From NCBI RefSeq assembly GCF_030369635.1, contig NZ_CP128474.1, positions 2,170,001 through 2,234,000 of the forward strand: a DNA stretch of 64,000 bases, written 5' to 3'. Below, piece after piece: positions 1-8,530 of the stretch. Position 1 is the first letter of the stretch, and each line of letters opens with the position of its first letter. This stretch comes from Microbacterium arborescens (GTDB lineage: Bacteria > Actinomycetota > Actinomycetes > Actinomycetales > Microbacteriaceae). The notes beneath the pieces are model-generated. The model searched no databases and was not told where the DNA came from. It saw only the letters and a list, made by a program, of their open reading frames with translations. A program made the position numbers and the translations under genes.

Positions 1-191
1 TTCGGGATACGGACATACCGGGTCAGGACGATCACCGCCGGGCGCTCGTACGTCCCGTCGATCCCGAGAACGGGGTCGTGGACGACGTGCTCGACGATCG
101 TCGCCTTGTCGTTCAACACCAGGAGGAGGGCCCGACGGAACGACACCACAGCGAGTGGCTCATACCCGGCATTCAGTACCAGAGTGCGCAT
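1..191 (-). CDS. HNH endonuclease family protein (3' part missing)
   Basis: Reading leftward from the ATG at 191 gives a protein beginning MRTLVLNAGYEPLAVVSFRR. This N-terminus is typical of the small McrA-like HNH endonucleases conserved across Actinobacteria. The frame stays open to the window edge (63 codons). The catalytic HNH/zinc part lies in the C-terminal half of this family and is outside the window, so the nuclease motif itself is not visible. The family's cellular role is not well established. It is preceded by a terminator-like hairpin at 293-319, so it probably has its own promoter. Confidence 0.8.
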   Translation of the reverse strand, partial: MRTLVLNAGYEPLAVVSFRRALLLVLNDKATIVEHVVHDPVLGIDGTYERPAVIVLTRYVRIP

Positions 192-292
192 TTCCTGTCC
201 TCACGAACTGCCCTGACGGCTTCAGCGGATGTTCGATGACCGACGTCGCGCATGCCGTGCGGGCAGGTCCCGCGAGGGTGCGAGCACGAAAA

Positions 293-319
293 AAGGCGCC
301 GTCATGAAGACAGCGCCTT
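293..319 (-). terminator. Rho-independent terminator on the minus strand
   Basis: AAGGCGC (293-299) pairs with GCGCCTT (313-319), with a further GTC/GAC pair inside. On the minus strand the stem is followed by a run of six T. This fits termination of the M23 peptidase transcript arriving from 506. I see no gene in the rest of the 192-505 gap. Confidence 0.75.
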
Positions 320-505
320 GATTCACGGCCGAGGCCGCAGTGGTGCACACGATGCCGCAGGACGTAGCGACCGATCGCATTCACGGTTCGAATGCCCGGT
401 ACTGGTCCCATCAGCTCCCCCTCGGCGTGCGCGAGCGTCGCGTTCAGGGTAATACACCCTCGACCCCGGAAAGGTCGACGGAAGATGAACGGATGATGCG
501 TGTCG

Positions 506-1405
506 TCAGCCCGCGTTCGCGACGAGCCATGACTCGGCGTTGACGTACGCGCCGTCGACCACGATCTCGAGATGCAGGTGCGTGCCGAACGCGCGCCCCG
601 TGTCGCCGACCTGGCCGAGCAGCTGACCCGCAGAGACGGTGTCGCCGACCTGCACCGCGCGGGTGCCCCAGTCCATGTGGGCGTAGAGGCTCGTGACGTT
701 GGTGCCGTTGATGTTGTGGGCGACCTTGACGTACACGCCCCAACCCGGTCCGCTCTCGCTCGACGCGACGACCGTGCCGTCGGCGACCGAGTAGATCGGG
801 GTGCCGCGGTCGGCCATGTAGTCGGTGCCGCGGTGGCCGGCATACGGGGTGCCGAAGTTGTTGAACGACATCAGCGGACGACGCACGAGGCCTGAACCCG
901 GAGCGACGAGCGGAATGGGCTCGCCGTACGAGGACGACGCGGTCGAGCTGCTCGCCGAGATGCGGTTCGCGAGGGCCTCGGCGGCGGCCTTGGCGGCAGC
1001 CTCCTCGTCCTTCTTCTTCTGGATCTCCTCGGGCGTGGTCGCGGTGAACCCGCTGCGGTCGAGGGAGGCGGGGCCCACCTCGGACGCGACGACGATCGAC
1101 TGCGCGTTGTCGGCGGCGACCTGCTGCAGCGTCATCGCGTCGGCCGACGTGCCGCGCACAGCGGCGAAAGCCGGGATGGCGACGGTGGCGACGAGACCCA
1201 CCACGGCCGCGACCGTGAAGGTACTGCGCACGGGGTGCACCCGGCGATTACGGCGGCGGGCAGCGCGATTTTCGACGGTCGCGACTCCCCGCGATTGCTT
1301 CTTCGCCAGCGGGAAGCGGCGGCCACGCAGAGCGCGACCGGAACGGTCGGGATTCGTCGCGTCGACCTCGGGTACGTCCACCGACGAATCGTTGTTTTCA
1401 GCCAA
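506..1405 (-). CDS. M23 family metallopeptidase (LytM-like murein hydrolase)
   Basis: The 299-residue protein has a basic cytoplasmic N-terminus, one membrane segment or uncleaved signal at about 62-84, a lysine/alanine-rich, probably coiled-coil stretch at 126-150, and a C-terminal M23 domain from about 180. Zinc and catalytic positions are intact: HRGTD (H191, D195), YAH (H243) and HLHLE (H276, H278). The family cleaves peptide cross-links of peptidoglycan, so the domain should act outside the membrane in wall remodelling. The start is TTG at 1405, five bases after GGAGGA. Upstream lies a folded leader (1420-1513), which suggests control at the RNA level. Confidence 0.88.
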   Translation of the reverse strand: MAENNDSSVDVPEVDATNPDRSGRALRGRRFPLAKKQSRGVATVENRAARRRNRRVHPVRSTFTVAAVVGLVATVAIPAFAAVRGTSADAMTLQQVAADNAQSIVVASEVGPASLDRSGFTATTPEEIQKKKDEEAAAKAAAEALANRISASSSTASSSYGEPIPLVAPGSGLVRRPLMSFNNFGTPYAGHRGTDYMADRGTPIYSVADGTVVASSESGPGWGVYVKVAHNINGTNVTSLYAHMDWGTRAVQVGDTVSAGQLLGQVGDTGRAFGTHLHLEIVVDGAYVNAESWLVANAG

Positions 1406-1419
1406 ATCAGTCCTCCGGC

Positions 1420-1513
1420 GCCTCTGCGCGATGACCTGCGCTGGCTCGTCGATACTGCGTGTAGGTCCACGCGACGTTCGGGTGTCACCGCGGAGACGAC
1501 GAGCCGAAGAGGC
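1420..1513 (-). promoter_or_regulatory. Structured 5' leader of the M23 gene, possible c-di-AMP (ydaO-like) riboswitch
   Basis: On the minus strand, outer arms GCCTCT/AGAGGC (1508-1513 with 1420-1425) enclose a perfect 9-bp stem GGCTCGTCG/CGACGAGCC (1497-1505 with 1443-1451), which itself holds a GCGTG/CACGC hairpin (1457-1472). A second GCGC/GCGC hairpin sits at 1426-1441. The Shine-Dalgarno follows at once at 1411-1416. The segment CAGGTCATCGCGCAGAGGC resembles the conserved 3' part of actinobacterial ydaO elements, which are known upstream of wall hydrolases. The other conserved ydaO blocks are not obvious and the element is short, so the class is unproven. Confidence 0.45.
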
Positions 1514-1643
1514 AATCCACGCAGCGGTCTCGGGCGGGCTTCTCGCCTGAAGACTTCTCGAGGCTACCGGAAGGTAACGAATAAGTCACGCCGTCACTCC
1601 CATCCCCACCCGACGCTCAGGGTCGGGCGGCGGGGAGGCGACC

Positions 1644-2342
1644 TCAGTCGCGGCGCGTGAGGAAGATGTGCGACGCGACCTCGACCGGAAGCTCGAGCCC
1701 CTCGTCGATGCCGTCCATCTGCACGAGCACGTACCCCTCGGAGAACTGGAACGTGCCGTCGCGACCGGGGACGACGCCCGCCGCCCGCAGCTGCTGAAGC
1801 AATTCGGGATCGACCTGCGCCGGCTCGGCCAGGCGACGCACGGTGCCGGCGATCGGACCGCCGGTCTCGTTCAGCAGGCGGACGAGGCCGACCACACCGT
1901 CGTCGAACGTACGCGCGGGCACGTCTCCGAGCTGGTCGAGACCGGGGATCGGGTTGCCGTAGGGCGACTCGGTGGGGTGACCGAGCAGCTCGATGAGGCG
2001 ACGCTCGACGAGCTCGCTCATCACGTGCTCCCAGCGGCAGGCCTCTTCGTGCACGTAGGCCCAGTCGAGACCGATGACGTCGCTGAGCAGGCGCTCGGCG
2101 AGACGGTGCTTGCGCATGACGTCGACCGCCTTCTGGCGACCGCTGTCGGTCAGCTCGAGCGACCGGTCTTCCGAGACGACGACCAGGCCGTCGCGCTCCA
2201 TGCGGCCGACCGTCTGCGAGACGGTGGGGCCGGAGTGCCCGAGGCGCTCGGAGATGCGGGCGCGCAGGGGGACGATCGCCTCTTCCTCGAGCTCGAGGAT
2301 GGTACGCAGATACATCTCTGTCGTGTCGATGAGATCGGTCAT
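1644..2342 (-). CDS. DtxR/IdeR family metal-dependent transcriptional regulator
   Basis: A winged helix-turn-helix (about 1-70) is followed by the metal-binding/dimerisation domain and an SH3-like C-terminal domain; the 232-residue length is normal. If the second of two adjacent ATG codons (2342) is the start, the metal ligands fall exactly on DtxR numbering: M10, H79, E83, H98, C102, E105 and H106. That is the reason for choosing this start over 2345. The ligand set is the Fe-dependent kind (C102) rather than the MntR kind. It probably represses iron-acquisition genes. It is divergent from serC, and I found no clear DtxR box in the window. Confidence 0.9.
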   Translation of the reverse strand: MTDLIDTTEMYLRTILELEEEAIVPLRARISERLGHSGPTVSQTVGRMERDGLVVVSEDRSLELTDSGRQKAVDVMRKHRLAERLLSDVIGLDWAYVHEEACRWEHVMSELVERRLIELLGHPTESPYGNPIPGLDQLGDVPARTFDDGVVGLVRLLNETGGPIAGTVRRLAEPAQVDPELLQQLRAAGVVPGRDGTFQFSEGYVLVQMDGIDEGLELPVEVASHIFLTRRD

Positions 2343-2466
2343 CACAGCCCTTGTCGTGCGCGTGGTCGAGAGGATCCCAGCCTATCCGCTGGCGAGGACA
2401 TCCGAGGCTGCCCTTACCTCCGGCCCGTGGCACGGCGGGACCGGGCGCCGCCCCTAGAATCGGCTC

Positions 2467-3579
2467 ATGGCGCACGTCACCCTGCCCCGAGACATCCTCC
2501 CCCGCGACGGCCGCTTCGGCTGCGGCCCCGCCAAGATCCGCCCCGAGCAGGTCGCCGCCCTGTCGGGCCCCGGCTCGATCCTGCTCGGCACGTCGCACCG
2601 CCAGTCGCCGGTGAAGAGCCTCGTCGGTCAGGTCCGATCGGGCCTGTCGGACCTGCTCCGACTCCCCAACGGGTACGAGATCATCCTCGGCAACGGCGGA
2701 TCGACGGCGTTCTGGGATGCCGCGGCCTTCGGCCTCATCGAGAACCGCAGCCAGAACCTCGTCTTCGGCGAGTTCGGCGGCAAGTTCGGTGCGGCGGCGT
2801 CAGCCCCGTGGCTGCAGGCACCCGACATCCGCAAGGCCGAACCCGGGTCGAGCATCGCGGCGGAGCCCGTCGAAGGCATCGACGTCTACGCCTGGCCGCA
2901 CAACGAGACCTCGACCGGTGTCGCCGCCCCGGTGCGCCGTGTCGTCGGCGACGACGGCGCACTCACCGTCATCGACGCGACGAGCGCGGCCGGCGGCATC
3001 GATTTCTCGGTCTCGCAGTGCGACGTCTACTACTTCGCTCCGCAGAAGAACCTCGGCTCCGACGGCGGCATCTGGTTCGCCGCGGTCTCTCCCGCAGCGA
3101 TCGAGCGGATCGAGCGCGTCGCCGCCTCCGGCCGCTACATCCCCGAGTTCCTGAGCCTCAAGAACGCGCTCGACAACTCCCGTCTCAACCAGACGCTCAA
3201 CACTCCGGCCGTCGCGACGCTGTACCTGCTCGACAAGCAGCTCGAGTGGATCCACAGCAACGGCGGCCTCCAGTGGGCGGCCGACCGCACCGCCGAGTCC
3301 TCGTCCGCGCTGTACGACTGGGCCGAGGCCTCGGAGCACGCGACCCCGTTCGTGGCCGACCCCGCCGACCGCTCCCCCGTCGTGGTCACGATCGACTTCG
3401 ACGACACCGTCGACGCAGCGGCCGTCGCGAAGAGCCTCCGCGGCAACGGCATCGTCGACACCGAGCCGTACCGCAAGCTCGGCCGCAACCAGCTGCGCAT
3501 CGCGACGTTCGTGTCGATCGAGCCCGACGATGTGCGTCAGCTCATCAAGTGCATCGACTACACCATCGAGCGCCTCTGA
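2467..3579 (+). CDS. serC: Phosphoserine aminotransferase
   Basis: The 370-residue fold-type I PLP aminotransferase converts 3-phosphohydroxypyruvate and glutamate to phosphoserine in serine biosynthesis, and is also used in pyridoxal phosphate synthesis. The sequence shows the N-terminal FGCGPAKIRPEQV segment, the GNGGSTAFWD cofactor loop, and the Schiff-base lysine in APQKNLGSDGG (about K193). It is the long actinobacterial SerC type. The start ATG lies 13 nt after a possible -10 (TAGAAT, 2454-2459). It ends just before a strong bidirectional terminator. Confidence 0.95.
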   Translation: MAHVTLPRDILPRDGRFGCGPAKIRPEQVAALSGPGSILLGTSHRQSPVKSLVGQVRSGLSDLLRLPNGYEIILGNGGSTAFWDAAAFGLIENRSQNLVFGEFGGKFGAAASAPWLQAPDIRKAEPGSSIAAEPVEGIDVYAWPHNETSTGVAAPVRRVVGDDGALTVIDATSAAGGIDFSVSQCDVYYFAPQKNLGSDGGIWFAAVSPAAIERIERVAASGRYIPEFLSLKNALDNSRLNQTLNTPAVATLYLLDKQLEWIHSNGGLQWAADRTAESSSALYDWAEASEHATPFVADPADRSPVVVTIDFDDTVDAAAVAKSLRGNGIVDTEPYRKLGRNQLRIATFVSIEPDDVRQLIKCIDYTIERL

Positions 3580-3597
3580 CCGCCTCGCGCCACTGAA

Positions 3598-3638
3598 ACG
3601 ACGGAGGGATGCCGCATCGCGCGGCATCCCTCCGTCGT
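3598..3638. terminator. Bidirectional terminator between serC and DUF3027 gene
   Basis: A perfect 18-bp stem (3598-3615 pairing with 3621-3638) with loop ATCGC sits between two convergent genes. There is no long T-run, which is common for terminators at this GC content. Confidence 0.85.
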
Positions 3639-3655
3639 CAGGTGCGTGAGAGCGG

Positions 3656-4318
3656 TCAGCGCTCCCAGAGCGATTCGTCGTGATCCGACTCCTCGTCCTC
3701 GTCGTCCTCGGCGTCTTCGTCGTCGGAGTCGGCGTCCGAAAGGTCGTCGTCGAGAGCGGCGTCGTCGAGAGCATCGATGTCGACGCCGTCGACATCGCCC
3801 GCGTGGGTGACCGCAGTGCTGCCGTCGGCGAAGTCGTCCTCGTCCACCTCGTCGTCGTCTTCATCGTCGATGTCATCGGCGTCGTCGAGCTCGGCCGCGT
3901 CGTCATCGTCGAGGTCGTCGGACTCGGACTCGTCCTCATCGGCGGCGGCCTGAGCCGCCTGGTAGTCGGCGAGCCGCACGGCCCACGGCACCCAATCGGG
4001 GGCCAGCAGTGCACCCGCCGCGGGCAGCAGTTCGACCTCGAGCACGGTGGGCTCGGCGCCGTCGACCGCCGCGACGCTGACCGTCCAGAGCCATCCGGGG
4101 TAGCCGGCGAGACGGTTGGCGAAGCGCAGCGAGACGACGCCGTCGGCCTCGATGACGTAGTCGACCGGGTCGCCGATCGTCGAGGCGGGGGTGATCTCGG
4201 CGAGCGCCGCGCGTGCCAGATCATGCGCGGCGAGCAGTCGCTCGTCGACGGTCACCGCCTCGGGGGCCGTGGGCTCGTCCGACGTCGAGACGTCGGGAGA
4301 CTCAGGCGTCGAGGTCAT
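3656..4318 (-). CDS. DUF3027 family protein with an acidic C-terminal tail
   Basis: Residues about 25-130 match the actinobacterial DUF3027 family, including YPGWLWTVSV and LLAPDWVPWAVRL. No biochemical function is established. The last ~90 residues are almost entirely Asp, Glu, Ser and Ala and are probably disordered; such tails often mimic nucleic acid or bind basic proteins, but that is only an inference here. The gene overlaps the end of the upstream cold-shock gene by 17 nt, so the two are translationally coupled. This pairing is common in Microbacteriaceae and hints at a shared RNA- or nucleoid-related role. Confidence 0.85.
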   Translation of the reverse strand: MTSTPESPDVSTSDEPTAPEAVTVDERLLAAHDLARAALAEITPASTIGDPVDYVIEADGVVSLRFANRLAGYPGWLWTVSVAAVDGAEPTVLEVELLPAAGALLAPDWVPWAVRLADYQAAQAAADEDESESDDLDDDDAAELDDADDIDDEDDDEVDEDDFADGSTAVTHAGDVDGVDIDALDDAALDDDLSDADSDDEDAEDDEDEESDHDESLWER

Positions 4319-4685
4319 CGGCGACCTTGCGCAGCACCGCGGCGATCTTCTTGCCGTGACCCGAGCTGGGGTATCGGCCGCGACGGAGATCGGCGCCGAT
4401 GCCGTCGAGGAGCTTCACCAGGTCCTCGACGATGATCGCCATGTCGTCGGCGGGCTTGCGGTTGCGCTTGCTCAGGCTCACGGGAGCCTCGAGCACGCGA
4501 ACGGCCAGCGCCTGCAGGCCGCGTTTGCCGTCGGCGACGCCGAACTCGAGGCGCGTGCCCGGCTTGAGCGACTCGGTGCCCGCCGGGAGTGCCGTGGCGT
4601 GCAGGAAGACGTCCTGGCCGTCATCGGAGGAGATGAAGCCGAACCCCTTCTCGTCGTCGTAGAACCTGACCTTGCCGGTGGGCAT
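4302..4685 (-). CDS. Cold-shock domain protein with C-terminal extension
   Basis: Residues 1-65 form a cold-shock OB-fold with the RNA-binding motifs KGFGFI (RNP1) and DVFLHATAL (RNP2). Unlike the 67-residue CspA in this window, it carries about 60 more residues, including a basic linker (SLSKRNRK) and a probably helical end. It should bind single-stranded RNA or DNA. The two-gene unit with the following DUF3027 gene (17-nt overlap) suggests a role in RNA metabolism. The start ATG at 4685 begins the conserved MPTGKVRFYD. Confidence 0.9.
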   Translation of the reverse strand: MPTGKVRFYDDEKGFGFISSDDGQDVFLHATALPAGTESLKPGTRLEFGVADGKRGLQALAVRVLEAPVSLSKRNRKPADDMAIIVEDLVKLLDGIGADLRRGRYPSSGHGKKIAAVLRKVADDLDA

Positions 4686-4797
4686 GTGCGTACCTCGCTG
4701 TCACGGACCGCGTTTCGCGGGCAGAACGGAATGCCGGGGCCGTGTGAGCCCCGGTAACCAGCCTACGGCACCGCCGCGAAGCGCTACGCTGATGCGG

Positions 4798-5073
4798 ATG
4801 AGCACGCGCAGCCCGAGCGACGACCTCCCGGTCCGCCGTATAGACCGCATCCTCGCGTTCATGTCGCTGGGGCTGCTGGTCCTGGCGATCGTCTGCTTCT
4901 TCGCCATCATCATCGGCACCGCGACCGGCCTCGAACAGGCGGACTTCGGTTCGGGAGCCTGGCCGACGGTCAGCGCGATCGTGTGGATCGCTCCGCCGAT
5001 CGCATTCGCCCTGCTGCTGACGGTGCTCATCATGACCTTCATCCGACGGAGCCGGGCCAACAAGGGCCGGTGA
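4798..5073 (+). CDS. Small two-helix membrane protein, function unknown
   Basis: The 91-residue protein has two hydrophobic segments, about 20-42 and 57-80, with basic ends (RRIDR, RRSRANKGR). I recognise no functional domain. ATG 4798 is chosen because a -10-like TACGCT (4785-4790) ends 7 nt before it, the usual leaderless layout; the in-frame ATG 4792 is too close to that box. It ends one base before the helicase-associated gene, so the two are probably co-transcribed. Confidence 0.75.
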   Translation: MSTRSPSDDLPVRRIDRILAFMSLGLLVLAIVCFFAIIIGTATGLEQADFGSGAWPTVSAIVWIAPPIAFALLLTVLIMTFIRRSRANKGR

Positions 5074-5074
5074 C

Positions 5075-6802
5075 GTGTCTCCCGTCGACGCTCGTGCCCT
5101 CGCGACCTGGCTCGCCACGGTCGACGACGACGCCCTGACGGCACTTCTGCGTCGCCGTCGCGTCGGGGCCGATGCCGCCTGGGCCGATTTCTTCGACGCC
5201 GCCGAGGCCCTGCTCGATCCCGCCGCGGTCGCGAAGGCCGCTCCGCTGCTGTCGCGACCGCTCGTCGCCGCCATGGACGAGGCCGTGGCGTCGGACGCGC
5301 CGGTGCCCCCGGGCGCGGCGCGCGAGGAACTTCTTCACCTCGGGCTCGTCTCCCCCGACGGGCTGCCCTACGCCGGCGCCGCATCAGCATGGCGCGACCT
5401 CTCTCGACCCGACGCCGCCGCCCCGCTCGTCGCTGACGCGTCTCGCGAAGACGACGCGCAGCTGGCGGAGCGAGCGTTCACCGCGCTCTCGTCGCTCGCC
5501 GACGTCCTGTCGTTGACCCAGCCGTCACCGCTGGGACGCACCGGGGCGGGAACCCTCGGCGCGGGTGATCGTCGCCGCCTGATCGAGGCCGGAGCGGTGC
5601 CGGATGCGGCGACGGTCGACCTCGTGATCGGCATCGGTCTCGACGCAGGTCTGCTGGGTCCGGTCGACCGAGAATGGCGCGTGACGACCGAGGGCAGCGC
5701 GTGGCTCCTGCGCGGATCGGTCGATCGGTGGGTCGAGACCGCGTCACACCTGCGTGACGCGCTCCCCGCAGCTCTGCGCACGACGAGCGGCGGCTGGCAG
5801 CCGCTGACGGAATGGCATCACGCGTACCCGCTCGACCCGCAGTGGCCGGCACGTGCCGAGCGTCTGGCTGCGCAGTGGCGGTTCTGGGCGATCATCGACG
5901 CCTCGGGTCGGCCGGCCGCGTGGGCGACGGCCATGGCCGACGGCGGCGATGTCGACCGGGCTGCCCTCCAGCAGAACCTGCCGGGCGAGGTAGACCGCAT
6001 CTTCCTCCAGAACGACCTCACCGCCATCGCGCCGGGCCCCCTCGAACCGGCGATCGACGCGCGGCTGCGCCGGGCGGCACGCCGCGAGTCACGTGCACAG
6101 GCCTCGACCTATCGTTTCTCCGCCGAGTCGATCGGAGCGGCGCTGGCCGCAGGCGAGGATGCGGCATCCCTCGCCGAGTTCCTCACGACCATCTCGCTCA
6201 CGGGCCTGCCTCAGCCGTTGGCGTACGAGCTCGAACGCGCCGCGCAGCGCCAGGGCCGGCTGCGCGTGGGGACCGACGCGACCGGTCGGACGCAGGTCAC
6301 CGCATCCGATCGGAGCGCACTCGACACGCTCGCGGTGGATCAGGCGCTCCGTCCCCTCGGACTCGTGCGTGATGGTGACCGGCTCATCAGCCGCAGCTCC
6401 GTCGACGCCGTCTTCTGGATGCTGAGCGATGCCCGCTATCCCGTCGCCGCGGTCGACGACGACGGAGCGGTGCGGATCCTCGACCGGGCCCGTCTGACCG
6501 ACTCGTCCGAGGTCGCGACGGCCCGCTCCGAGGACGCGTCGTACCGCACGCTGATCGACCGCATCCGCGGCGCGCACTCCTCCGACGACGCGGATGCGGC
6601 GTGGCTGGGGCGCGAGCTCGAGCAGGCGGTGAAGGCGCGCGCGGTGATCGAGGTCAGCGTGCGCCTGCCCGACGGGACGACGCGCGACTTCGTGCTCGAG
6701 GCGACGGGTCTCGGCGGCGGCCGCCTGCGCGGGCGCGACCGCGCGTCGGACGTGGAGCGCACCCTCCCGGTGTCGAGCATCGTGTCGGCACGTCTGGCCT
6801 GA
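5075..6802 (+). CDS. Helicase-associated domain protein (XPB partner)
   Basis: The 575-residue protein matches the actinobacterial helicase-associated family (XPB/Ssl2-like N-terminal domain), which is regularly encoded just upstream of a bacterial XPB helicase. It has no Walker motifs, so it is not itself an ATPase. The C-terminal ~80 residues (VIEVSVRLPDGTTRDFVLEA) resemble a WYL-like beta domain. It starts at GTG 5075, one base after the previous stop. Adjacency to XPB suggests a role in DNA repair or transcription-coupled remodelling, not shown biochemically. Confidence 0.85.
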   Translation: MSPVDARALATWLATVDDDALTALLRRRRVGADAAWADFFDAAEALLDPAAVAKAAPLLSRPLVAAMDEAVASDAPVPPGAAREELLHLGLVSPDGLPYAGAASAWRDLSRPDAAAPLVADASREDDAQLAERAFTALSSLADVLSLTQPSPLGRTGAGTLGAGDRRRLIEAGAVPDAATVDLVIGIGLDAGLLGPVDREWRVTTEGSAWLLRGSVDRWVETASHLRDALPAALRTTSGGWQPLTEWHHAYPLDPQWPARAERLAAQWRFWAIIDASGRPAAWATAMADGGDVDRAALQQNLPGEVDRIFLQNDLTAIAPGPLEPAIDARLRRAARRESRAQASTYRFSAESIGAALAAGEDAASLAEFLTTISLTGLPQPLAYELERAAQRQGRLRVGTDATGRTQVTASDRSALDTLAVDQALRPLGLVRDGDRLISRSSVDAVFWMLSDARYPVAAVDDDGAVRILDRARLTDSSEVATARSEDASYRTLIDRIRGAHSSDDADAAWLGRELEQAVKARAVIEVSVRLPDGTTRDFVLEATGLGGGRLRGRDRASDVERTLPVSSIVSARLA

Positions 6803-6862
6803 GCATCGCCGACGCTCGGCGCGCAGGCCGATGTCCGCTCAGCACCGGTACGATTGCTCGTT

Positions 6863-8506
6863 ATGGCTGATGGCCCCCTGATCGTCCAGAGCGACCGCAC
6901 CGTGCTGCTCGAGGTCGCCCACCCGAACGCAGAGGACGCACGCCACGAGCTCGCGATCTTCGCCGAGCTCGAGCGTGCACCCGAGCACATCCACACCTAC
7001 CGCATCACGCGGCTCGGCCTGTGGAACGCACGTGCGGCCGGGCACGACGCCGAAGACATGCTCGCCACGCTCGACCGGTGGTCGCGCTTCCCGGTGCCGC
7101 CCTCGGTGTCGACCGACATCCGTGAGACGGTGACGCGCTACGGACGTCTCGTGATCGAACGTGATGACGAGGGAACGCTCGTGCTGCGCTCGCACGACGC
7201 GGCCGTCTTGGCGGAGGTCACCCGCAACAAGCGGATCCAGCCGCTGCTGCTGGGCCACCCCACCCCGGAGACCTACATCATCGATGCCTGGGCGCGCGGT
7301 CAGATCAAGCAGGAGCTGCTGAAGATCGGATGGCCCGCCGAAGACCTCGCCGGTTTCACCCCCGGCACGCCCCACGAGATCGAGCTGCACGAAGACGGGT
7401 GGAGCCTGCGGCCCTACCAGCGCAAAGCCGTCGACATCTTCACCGAGGGCGGTTCGGGCGTCGTCGTGCTCCCCTGCGGCGCGGGCAAGACGCTCGTGGG
7501 CGCCGCGGCGATGGCCGACACCAAGACGACGACGCTCATCCTCGTGACCAACACCGTCAGCGCACGGCAGTGGCGCAACGAGCTGCTCAAGCGCACGAGC
7601 CTGACCCCGGAAGAGATCGGCGAGTACTCCGGTCAGTCGAAGGAGGTCAAGCCGGTCACGATCGCGACCTACCAGATCCTCACGGCGAAGCGGAAGGGCG
7701 AGTACGCCCACCTCGCGCTCCTCGACGCTCTCGACTGGGGCCTGGTCGTGTACGACGAGGTGCATCTGCTCCCCGCTCCCGTGTTCAAGCTGACCGCCGA
7801 TCTTCAGGCGCGACGCCGCCTCGGCCTGACCGCGACCCTCGTTCGCGAGGACGGCCGCGAAGGCGACGTGTTCAGCCTCATCGGACCCAAGCGATTCGAC
7901 GCGCCTTGGAAGGAGATCGAGGCCCAGGGCTTCATCTCCCCCGCCGTCTGCTACGAGGTGCGCGTCGACCTCCCGGCATCCGACCGCCTCGAGTACGCCG
8001 CCTCGGCCGATGACGAGCGGTACCGTCTGGCGGCGACCGCGCACGCGAAGATCGGGGTCGTCCGAGACCTCGTCGCGAAGCACGCGGGCGAGCAGATCCT
8101 GGTGATCGGGCAGTACCTCGATCAGATCGATGTGCTCGCGGAGGCGCTCGGGGCACCGAAGATCACGGGGTCGACTCCCGTCGATGAGCGCGAGGAGCTG
8201 TACGACGCGTTCCGGACGGGCGAGGTCCCCGTGCTGATCGTCTCGAAGGTCGCGAACTTCTCGATCGACCTGCCCGACGCCTCCGTCGCCATCCAGGTCT
8301 CGGGCTCGTTCGGCTCGCGCCAAGAAGAGGCGCAGCGTCTCGGACGCCTGCTGCGACCGAAGTCGAACGGCCACACGGCGAGCTTCTACACCCTCATCGC
8401 GCGCGACACCGTCGACCAGGACTTCGCGCAGAACCGGCAGCGCTTCCTCGCCGAACAGGGATACAGCTACACGATCCTCGACGCCGAGAAGCTCGAGGCA
8501 GCCTGA
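6863..8506 (+). CDS. DNA repair helicase XPB
   Basis: The 547-residue superfamily 2 helicase resembles XPB of mycobacteria. It has an N-terminal damage-recognition-like domain, Walker A LPCGAGKT (about 205-212), a DEVH box (about 298-301), and motif VI in RQEEAQRLGRLLRP. The family is a 3'-5' ATP-dependent DNA helicase in bacteria; whether it serves nucleotide excision repair in actinobacteria is debated. ATG 6863 is preferred over TTG 6854 because TACGAT (6849-6854) ends 8 nt before it, giving a leaderless start. It follows its usual partner gene. Confidence 0.92.
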   Translation: MADGPLIVQSDRTVLLEVAHPNAEDARHELAIFAELERAPEHIHTYRITRLGLWNARAAGHDAEDMLATLDRWSRFPVPPSVSTDIRETVTRYGRLVIERDDEGTLVLRSHDAAVLAEVTRNKRIQPLLLGHPTPETYIIDAWARGQIKQELLKIGWPAEDLAGFTPGTPHEIELHEDGWSLRPYQRKAVDIFTEGGSGVVVLPCGAGKTLVGAAAMADTKTTTLILVTNTVSARQWRNELLKRTSLTPEEIGEYSGQSKEVKPVTIATYQILTAKRKGEYAHLALLDALDWGLVVYDEVHLLPAPVFKLTADLQARRRLGLTATLVREDGREGDVFSLIGPKRFDAPWKEIEAQGFISPAVCYEVRVDLPASDRLEYAASADDERYRLAATAHAKIGVVRDLVAKHAGEQILVIGQYLDQIDVLAEALGAPKITGSTPVDEREELYDAFRTGEVPVLIVSKVANFSIDLPDASVAIQVSGSFGSRQEEAQRLGRLLRPKSNGHTASFYTLIARDTVDQDFAQNRQRFLAEQGYSYTILDAEKLEAA

Positions 8507-8530
8507 GCGCACCGCCGCCGGCGGGCTGCG

